Of a DNA stretch of 64,000 nt, positions 56,493 through 64,000 are shown one piece after another. The position numbers were made by a program, and so were the translations under genes. The notes under the pieces were generated by a model, which worked only from the letters and a program-made list of their open reading frames with translations, did not search any database and had not been told where the DNA came from. Within the stretch, counting starts at the first letter, position 1; each line of letters opens with the position of its first letter. The stretch lies in NCBI GenBank assembly GCA_019009955.1, contig CM032230.1, positions 129,917,501-129,981,500 of the forward strand, given 5' to 3'. Origin of the DNA: Riptortus pedestris. Lineage: Eukaryota > Arthropoda > Insecta > Hemiptera > Alydidae.

Positions 56493-56794
56493 TTTACATA
56501 TGAATAGAGAATATGTGAAGGGATGATATCACGAGTGTGTTATACGAACACGTGGGGAATCCTCCTTGTTTACGCACCCCCTGCGTGGGAGACGTTTTAT
56601 TGGCTACATACGTGCATGTTCATAGCATCAGTTGATTTTGGAATAGCATCAACATGGTCTGAAACGTGAAACAAATTTATCCCCTCCCAATTTAAATTGA
56701 AAATCAGACAAACCTTTCAGTTTTATTTATATAGTTTGTAATAGCATGTGCCATTATATTTTTGGTAAGTCATAATTATGAAAGTTTATTTATT

Positions 56795-56945
56795 TGTTTG
56801 ATTTATTTATCAAGAGCCACTTTATGCAGCTATGGCTAATTGGGACTGGTTATCTACAGGTTATCTACCACCCTTTTAGGGTGGGACTAAAGATTTTATT
56901 TAATTATTTCGTCACTAAATAAATTCCTATTTGCCCAGGCGGGTA
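56795..56945 (-). repeat. tRNA-derived SINE, head missing
   Basis: Plus strand: TTTATTTATCAAGAGCCACTTT, GCTATGGCTAATTGGGAC, GGTTATCTACAGG (partly doubled), GTCACTAAATAAATTCC, TTGCCCAGGCGGG, then ends before the B-box. Confidence 0.7.
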
Positions 56946-57510
56946 AAATGTATTTAAAAAATCATTTGGTACAAAAAATACTTACACCTGGTGCAATGCC
57001 AAAAATATGCGGCAGACATACTTTTGGCAGTAAATCGATACTAAAACGAATATCACTGATAAAAATTATTCCATTAACTTCAATTTTGATACGGCCCCAA
57101 CTTTATATGTTTCAATATTATCGGTCTTATCTTTTGACGTTTATAAACGTACAATTAACATGAACGAAATAAAAATAGCTCAGAGATAAAGTTGACAGGA
57201 AACAGGCGTATTCCGAACTGATGAATGCCCTTCATGCCCTCTTGAAATATTAAATCATTTGGCACTGGAATCCCATAGTCCGAAAATATCAGATGCCCAT
57301 TTATAGAATGTCAAATTTAAAAGGCTTTATTAAAAGAGAAATCTCGACAAAATTTTTAACGGTACTAGTCAGCACTTTTAAATGTTTGGAATGTAAAAGA
57401 ATAAGTTTATCTTCCAGGTTCACATTAAATCTGCAAAGTTCACAAATAGATGTTAGAGTAAAATGGTTACTTTTTTTTCTGTCGTAAAATAACGTAGTCG
57501 TGAAAATATA
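56946..57510. other. AT-rich gap
   Basis: Two short open frames lie here (56948-57163, 57293-57487) but neither shows recognisable domains; the composition looks random. Confidence 0.4.
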
Positions 57511-57645
57511 CTTTTAGCAGATTTCCCTTAAGGGAAATCAATTATTGAAGTTGTACTCATGACGGAATTTTCGAAATTTTTCTTCAAATGTCCATCAATC
57601 CCACCTAGTAGATGACCGAAAAATGAGGTCCGTTCAAAACTGAAC

Positions 57646-57713
<68 letters not shown>

Positions 57714-57714
<1 letters not shown>

Positions 57715-58790
57715 CTAGCTCAGATACCCGGTTTCGCCCAGGAATTGATTTGAGGCTGAATGGTGATGGTATTCTTTTGGCAAGGCTTTCTTTTACACAA
57801 TATTATTATTGTTGTATGTTATTAACATACAACATATAACATGTTATATTATTAACATTTACCCGTCCCAGTGTTTAGGGCTAATACCCGTCGTTTCTGT
57901 GGATTTCTTAATAAAAAATTTGTAAATTCAGGCCTCCCTTATAACCCCCACTCCTGCCCGTTCCTAGAAATGTTAGTAGGGCTTATTATAAGGATGGCGT
58001 TAGTGCTAATACACATACCGAGTGTTTTATTTAGTTCAGTTGAGTCTTTTGTGCCAAATAAAATTGTTGACTCCCGCTATAATTTTTAGCGTATAACGCC
58101 TTTATACTTCGGTATACGACGATATTGTATATAACAAAAGTTTCTCTAAATAAGAAAATAAACAACTTTTGTTATGTACATATTTGCCGAAACCCCAATA
58201 GGAAACGAAATATCACTATTTTTAATTTCAGGCCTCCCTTATAACCCCCACTCCTGCCCGTCCCTAGAAATGTTAGTATGGCTTATTATGAGAAAGGCGT
58301 TAGTACTAATTCACATACCAAGTTTGGTTTAGTTCGGTTGAGTCTTATGAGCTAAATAAAATTGTTGTCTCCCGCTATAATTTTTAGCGTATAACGCCTT
58401 TATACTTCGGTATACGACGATAGTGTATATAAAAAAAGTTTCTCTAAATAACAAAATAAACAACTTTTGTCATGTACATATTTGCTGAAAAAGCAATAAG
58501 AAACGAAATATCGCTATTTTTAATTTCAGGCCTCCCTTATAACCCCCACACCTGTTTGTCTTAGAGAATATTAATATAGCCTAAAGTCTAAGTTGGGCTA
58601 GTAGTAATATACATACCAAGTTTCATAAAATTCGGTTCAGCCGTTTATGCGTGAAAAGGTAACAAACAAACAAACAAACAAACATACACGAAAGAAACAA
58701 AATGCAGTTATGGTGTCTATGACATGTGAAACGAAAAGTTATCGTGAAATTTCGCGAAAAAAATCAATGTACAGACAGAGGTTACAATTT
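57714..58790 (-). mobile_element. HelB Helitron-like element
   Basis: CTAGCTCAGATACCCGGTTTCGCCC at the left; internal repeats with GGCCTCCCTTATAACCCCCA at 57931, 58231 and 58529 (period about 298-300 bp); (AAAC)n at 58663-58684; ends GAGGTTACAATTTTATATATA. Confidence 0.7.
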
Positions 58791-58798
58791 TATATATA

Positions 58799-59915
58799 TA
58801 CTAGCTCAGATACCCGGCTTCGCCCGGGAATTCATTTGAGGCTGAATGGTGATGGTATTTTTTTGGCAGGCTTTACATTGCACAATATTTTGACATTTAC
58901 CCGTCCCAGTGTTTAGGATTGATACCCGTCTTTGCCGTGGATTTGCTAATAATAGAATTATTTGTTCGATAAGGCTTCACAGTCTTCGATATTTTCATAT
59001 TTCCCGTCTCTTATACATGTAAATATGGTGAATTTTTATTTCAGGCCTCCCTTATAACCCCCCTCCCGTTCGAACCTAAAAATTTTAATATAACTTATAA
59101 TCATGGAAGAATTAATGCTAATTGACATACCGAGCTTTGTTAAGTTCGGATCAGCCGTTAGTGCCCGCTAAAGTTTTAACGTATAACTCATTTATACTTA
59201 GGTATACGACAAAAGTGTATATAACAAAAGTTACTCCAAATAACAAAATAAACAACTTTTGTTATGTTTATATTTGCGGAAAAACCAATAGGAAACGAAA
59301 TATCACTATTATTAATTTCAGGCCTCCCTTATAACCCCCACTCCTGCCCGTCCCTAGAAATGTTAGTATGGCTTATTATAAGGAAGGCGTTGCTGCTAAC
59401 TCACATACCGATTTTGGTTTAGTTCGGTTGAGTCTTTTGTGCCAAATAAAATTGTGGACTCCCGCTGTAATTTTTAGCGTATAACGCATTTAAACTTCGG
59501 TATACAACAAAAGTGTATATAACAAAAGTTACTCTAAATAACAAAATAAACAACTTTTGTTATGTTCATATTTGCCGTAAAACCAATAGGAAACGAAATA
59601 TCGCTATTTTTAATTTCTGGCTTCCCTTATAACCCCCACTCCTGTTCGTCTCAGAGGATATTAATATAGCCTAAAGTCTAAGTTGGGTTAGTAGTAATAT
59701 ACATACCAAGTTTCATAAAATTCGGTTCAGCCGTTTATGCGTGAAAAGGTAACAAACAAACAAACAAATAAACAAACAAACAAACAAACAAACAAACAAA
59801 CAAACAGACACCAAAGAAACAAAATGCAGTTATGGTGTCTGTGACATGTGAAACGAAAAGATATCGTGAAATTTCGCGAAAAAAATCAATGTACAGACAG
59901 AGGTTACAATTTTAG
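58799..59915 (-). mobile_element. HelB Helitron-like element, adjacent copy
   Basis: Starts CTAGCTCAGATACCCGGCTTCGCCCGGG only 8 bp of (AT) after the previous copy. Internal repeats at 59044, 59321 and 59619. Long (AAAC)n at 59753-59806. Same orientation as its neighbour. Confidence 0.7.
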
Positions 59916-60388
59916 CAGATTTTTATATATATAGATAGATAGATAGATATGTCTGTTACCGCTCTAGCGGTCGCAATTTTTGTTTGATCCTTACCAAACT
60001 CGATATTTAGTCGTTTTATGTAAAAAGAAAGATCAAGTTCGTGAACGGCTGAAATCGGACCAATGGGAGGGGGGGGTTAGAGGGAAGGATTTTTGAAATA
60101 TCTCTGTTACTATAAGTCGGATAGAAAAATTGTACTGAATAAATCTTATTGCAAATTTAAATTTTACTTTGAATATTGTTATATTACAGTTATTCCCTAT
60201 CTTGAATATTAACCGAGATATTTGCATTTTTATTAAATTTGGACCGATAACGGTTTTTGGAATTTCCCGCCATAAGCTAGTTCGGCCCTTTGCCGTAACT
60301 GTTCGGCTCTCGTATGGAGATTTCTCTATTGTATAACTTCACGTGGCAAATCTGCTTAGTTTACGCAGCCCCTGCGTGACGGACTTTT

Positions 60389-60736
60389 ATATATTTCTGA
60401 CTTCTGTTAACTTCGTCCGAATTATTCAGAACTCAATTCACAAGCCGTTACAAAAATGTTCTCTTTTTAATTAATCTTCATCTCTCCAGGTTTTTAAAAT
60501 ATCGCCTACCATTACTATTATTAATTAGTAAAAGCGAAATTCAATATAATACTCCAAAGATTAAATTAATATTTTTCACCTAAAAATTAGGAAAGCCAAT
60601 TGTTAAACAGCCATATAAATTGAAATTGTTATGGAAACCATAATTATTTTGAGATTATTGTGAATTAGTCTTCGTTGAGCACTAACAAAGTGTCATGAGA
60701 ATGCCCCATTATACATTTTTAATAAATTAAATTTAG
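60389..60736. other. AT-rich gap
   Basis: Nothing recognised. Confidence 0.45.
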
Positions 60737-60906
60737 CCATGAGAGATAAGGTGTTGGCCCTAATCTCAATTGGTAATCTTAAAGTTGTGAGTTCGATTCT
60801 CACTTGGGCAATAGGAATTTCTTTAGTGACGAAACTCATTAAATCATTATTACCAACATGGCTAGAAAAGGGTAATAATCTTTTCCCGTAAAAAATAGCC
60901 TTAGTA
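60737..60906 (+). repeat. tRNA-derived SINE
   Basis: GCCATGAGAGATAAGGTGTTGG (A-box area), TGTGAGTTCGATTCTCACTTGG (B-box), GGAATTTCTTTAGTGACG, ATGGCTAGAAAAGGGTAATAATC. Tail decayed after TAGCCTTAGTAC. Confidence 0.78.
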
Positions 60907-61182
60907 CCACAATACAAACGATAATAGATAACATAACAGATAATATAATACGTTATAACGTACTATAATAAGTTTGCGTCAGTACAATTTTTCGGTCGCC
61001 ATTATAATACCGAGATATTTTGAATTTGGGAAATTCACTTCTCTCTAAACTCCTCACTTTCATAAATCCGGTTTCATTCATTAATTAATGAACTTGATCT
61101 TTATTTTTACATAGAACGGTGAATTATCGATTTTGGTAATCATTAAACAAAAATTGCACTAGAATATTATAAGCCATATATA

Positions 61183-62303
61183 TACTAGCTCAGATACCCG
61201 GCTTCGCCCGGGAATTCATTTGAGACTGAATGGTGATGGTATTTTTTAGCAGGCTTTACATTGCACAATATTTCGACATTTACCCGTCCCAGTGTTTAGG
61301 ATTGATACCCGCCGTTGCCGTGGATTTGCTAATAATAGAATATTTTTTCGATAAGGCTTCACTGTCTTCGATATTTTTATATTTTTCCGTCTCTTATACA
61401 TGTAAATATGGTGAATTTTTATTTCAAGAGGCCTCCCTTATAACCCCCCTCCCGATCGAAACCTAAAAATTTTAATATAACTTATAATCATGGAAGAATT
61501 AATGCTAATTGACATTCACCGCGAGTTTTGTTAAGTTCGGTTCAGCCGTTAGTGCCGCCAATAAAATTGTTGGCTCCCGCTAAAGTTTTAACGGTATTAA
61601 CTCATTTATACTTAGGTATAACGACAAAAGTGTATATAAACAAAAATTACTCCAAATAACAAAAATAAACAACTTTTGTTATGTTTATTATATGCGGAAA
61701 AACCAACAGGAAAACGAAATATCGCTATTTTTAATTTCAGGCTTCCCTTATAACCCCTACTCCTGCCTGTCCATAGAAATGTTGGAATGGCTTATTATAA
61801 TAAAGGCCTCACTGCTAATACACATACCGTTTTATTCAGTTCGGTTGAGCCTTTTTTGGCAAATAATATTGTTGAGTGCCTCTATAATTTTTAGCGTATA
61901 ACGCATTTAAACTTCGGTATACGACAAAAGTGTATATAAAAATATTACTCTAAATAACAAAATAAACAACTTTTGTTATGTGCATATTTGCCGAAAAACC
62001 AATAGAAAACGAAATATTGCTATTTTTAATTTCAGGCTTCCCTTTTAACCCCCACTCCTGTTCGTCTCAGAGAAAATTAATATAGCCTAAAGTCTAAGTT
62101 GGGTTAGTAGTAATATACATACCAAGTTTCATAAAACTCGGTTCAGCCGTTTATGCGTGAAAAGGTAACAAACAAACAAACAGAACATACATGAAAGAAC
62201 ACAAAATGCAGATATGAGGTGTGATTGACATGTGAAAAGACGAAAAGCTATCGTGAAATTTTAGCGAAAAAAATCAATGTACAGACAGAGGTTTTACAAT
62301 TTT
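61183..62303 (-). mobile_element. HelB Helitron-like element
   Basis: CTAGCTCAGATACCCGGCTTCGCCCGGG, then three repeats marked by TTATAACCCCC near 61439, 61747 and 62045, GCCGTTTATGCGTGAAAAGG, (AAAC)n and GACAGAGGTTTTACAATTTTATATA. Several one-base insertions relative to other copies. Confidence 0.68.
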
Positions 62304-62329
62304 ATATATATATATATATATATATAATA

Positions 62330-62372
<43 letters not shown>

Positions 62373-62416
62373 CACGCAAGCACACACGCAGGCACGCACT
62401 ACAACACACAATCGAC

Positions 62417-62458
<42 letters not shown>
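62304..62458. repeat. (AT)n and (CA)n microsatellites
   Basis: (AT)n with small breaks to about 62365, an imperfect CACGCA stretch, then (CA)n at 62419-62457. Confidence 0.93.
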
Positions 62459-62462
<4 letters not shown>

Positions 62463-62474
62463 AGTGAACTGCCC

Positions 62475-62494
62475 ACTGACCCCTTCGGGTCAGT
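62475..62494. other. short perfect hairpin
   Basis: ACTGACCC and GGGTCAGT pair over 8 bp around CTTC. No known family was matched; it may simply be chance or part of an element end. Confidence 0.4.
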
Positions 62495-62770
62495 TTACTG
62501 GAGACATTCATTCTAGATACTCCTTGGTTAACGGAAGTTTTACGTGGAGTTGATCATTCTCTACGTGAAACGCTGATCATAGATTCATCGAGTCTCACTC
62601 GGTTAAAGATCTTTATGGTCTATAATGCCAACCGAAAATTATATACAAAATTTTTAACGAAAGTAATGTTTGTCATTTCTTGGGAACATTCGATGGATAT
62701 TTGAAGAAATGTTTCGATAATCGTTACTACAACCTCAATAGCTAATTTCCCACACGGGAAATCTGTTAAG

Positions 62771-63420
62771 AAAGGGAAAATACAAAGACGGTTGGGTATC
62801 AAAGATTTTCATAGAAAATATCTTAACACTATTTTTATTTTATATTATTTTTCACAATTCTAAATTCTGAGTCATATAGTATAACTGGAATTTAGTTTTA
62901 AGTAAATTGCTTTTTATTGTAATCTGTCAAACTAATTAATGAGCAGGAGCAGAAGAGGAGCTATTTTTTTTAATGAGTTGGCAACAATGATTTAGTTCCA
63001 GCAAGAGCAATAAGCAGAAAATTGCTAAGACATCTGATTATGTCATTAAAGCATTAGAATTATACGGTTGGTCTTTTTCTTCGAGCCTAGCTATTAAATC
63101 CATTGGCTGAATGATCAGTAGTATTTGAATACAATGGGACTGATGACTACAAAATCATTCATCTTTCATGTTTAGTTTTTTTTTTCTTTTTATGACTGCT
63201 TATTGTTTCAAAGTCGTTTGTCTATGTTTCCTACATGTATACATTAAATATTTCATGTAATAGACACTTACATCCTAGGACTTGAGTGCTAGCAGTATAG
63301 CCAGCAACATTCAAGAACCATCCTATATAAATTCCCCTCCTTTCTTCCTCCGAGACGATTGTTACCACACCTCCGTTCTAGTATCATCTATGTAGACATT
63401 TAATTACGAATAATGTATTT
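62771..63420. other. AT-rich gap
   Basis: Nothing recognised. 63290-63390 is less AT-rich but has no coding pattern. Confidence 0.45.
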
Positions 63421-63490
63421 TTATCAGATTTCTCTTAAGGTCAAATGCTCATAGATCCTACCCAGGAGATGACGACAATGAGGTCGATTC

Positions 63491-63497
<7 letters not shown>
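63421..63497 (-). repeat. RepA right-end fragment
   Basis: ATCAGATTTCTCTTAAGG, CATAGATCCTACCCAGGAGATGACG and CGATTCAAAATTATATAT leading into the (AT)n tract at 63497-63567. Confidence 0.75.
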
Positions 63498-63567
<70 letters not shown>

Positions 63568-63568
<1 letters not shown>

Positions 63569-63721
63569 GGGAGAGAGAGAGAGAGAAGAGAGCTCTCTCC
63601 CTCAGAAAAGTTGTGTTTTAGGTATATTTTTAAATTAATTCGGTGTTTTATTGCTTTCATAGACAGTGAGAGGGGGGAAAGGAGAGGAGAGGAGGGAGCG
63701 GGAGAGGGAGAGGGAGGGAGG

Positions 63722-63795
<74 letters not shown>

Positions 63796-63854
63796 AGGGA
63801 GAGAGAGAGGGAGAGGGAGAAGGAGCGGGAGCGGGAGAGGGAGAGGGAGAGGGA

Positions 63855-63918
<64 letters not shown>

Positions 63919-63951
63919 ACGAGAGACAGACGAGACAGAGACAGAGACAGA

Positions 63952-63995
<44 letters not shown>

Positions 63996-64000
63996 GAGAG
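63568..64000. repeat. long polypurine (GA)n/(GGGAGA)n tract, runs off the window
   Basis: Purine-rich from 63568, almost pure purine from 63667 to 64000 with GA, GGGAGA and GGGAGC units in blocks, broken only by a few C in CAGA near 63920-63990. A pyrimidine stretch at 63590-63602 is its partial complement. Confidence 0.92.

Larger units (their letters stand above)
57511..60388 (-). repeat. RepA hosting two HelB copies in tandem
   Basis: Right half 57511-57713 with (AT)n; left half 59930-60388 (GTCTGTTACCGCTCTAGCGG to CCCCTGCGTGACGGACTTTT). The two halves make one short-form RepA when the HelB copies are removed. Confidence 0.85.
60961..62770 (+). repeat. RepA, diverged, hosting HelB
   Basis: Left part 60961-61182 (CCATTATAATACCGAGATATTTTGAAT, CATAGAACGGTGAATTATCG, CAAAAATTGCACTAG) ends in ATATATA; the right part 62640-62770 (TTCGATGGATATTTGAAGAAATG, CCACACGGGAAATCTGTTAA) follows HelB and microsatellites. 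Confidence 0.65.

Noticed and set aside
2750..63497. CRISPR array from the many regularly recurring RepA ends
   Set aside because: Spacing is irregular, the repeats are whole dispersed elements in both orientations, and the genome is eukaryotic.

Overview
This window is AT-rich, intron-poor eukaryotic intergenic DNA made almost entirely of layered mobile elements. The element set (Penelope-like elements, I- and Jockey-type LINE remnants, short solo LTRs, tRNA-derived SINEs, mariner, piggyBac-like and hAT-like DNA elements, and two large non-autonomous families) points to an invertebrate, most likely an arthropod. That is inference; no host gene names the organism. I see no intact protein-coding gene, no rRNA and no functional tRNA gene. 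All coding traces are broken by stops, frameshifts or truncation.

Two families dominate, and I name them here for reference. RepA is a dispersed element of about 480-560 bp (short form) or 930-1030 bp (long form). One end reads AAAGTCCGTCACGCAGGGG and continues into AGCAGATTTCCC. The other end carries the perfect 20-nt palindrome GATTTCCCTTAAGGGAAATC followed by TGCTAA. An (AT)n tract sits at a fixed internal place beside a CCGCTAGAGCGG palindrome. RepA occurs more than 30 times, in both orientations, and serves as landing pad for other elements. HelB is Helitron-like: it ends in a GC hairpin (CCCGG...CCGGG), 8 nt, then CTAG; it carries tandem internal repeats of about 298 bp and a (TTTG)n or (CAAA)n tract; and it usually sits inside the (AT)n tract of a RepA copy.

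Layout. 1-1475: decayed Penelope-like reverse transcriptase on the minus strand. 2.4-11.3 kb: RepA copies, a HelB copy, a 31-unit C15A minisatellite, and a 190-bp insertion carrying a hammerhead-like motif. 11.5-24.5 kb: nested and diverged RepA, SINEs and a solo LTR. 24.6-26.5 kb: RepA hosting HelB. 26.6-30.1 kb: hAT-like MITE, microsatellites and a 550-bp tandem duplication. 31-37.6 kb: RepA, I-type LINE pieces, a split remnant of an unrecognised coding sequence, a mariner MITE, two LTRs and a Jockey fragment. 38-42.7 kb: RepA, a possible coding remnant, a hAT-like copy and a small GC-rich island. 43-46.9 kb: piggyBac-like remnant, an LTR between duplicated flanks, and a 5'-truncated Penelope-like element with a GIY-YIG domain and a second hammerhead-like motif. 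47-64 kb: RepA with nested retroposon, a second C15A array, five HelB copies, SINEs, and a long polypurine tract at the window end.

The genes do not work together as a pathway. The history is one of nested insertion: RepA spread first, then HelB, mariner, piggyBac, Penelope-like and LINE-like elements landed in it, several with clear target-site duplications. The most noteworthy signals are the two hammerhead-ribozyme-like cores in Penelope-type insertions, the two C15A arrays of identical length, the repeated insertion of HelB into RepA microsatellites, and a coding remnant whose frame is restored when a LINE insertion is mentally removed.
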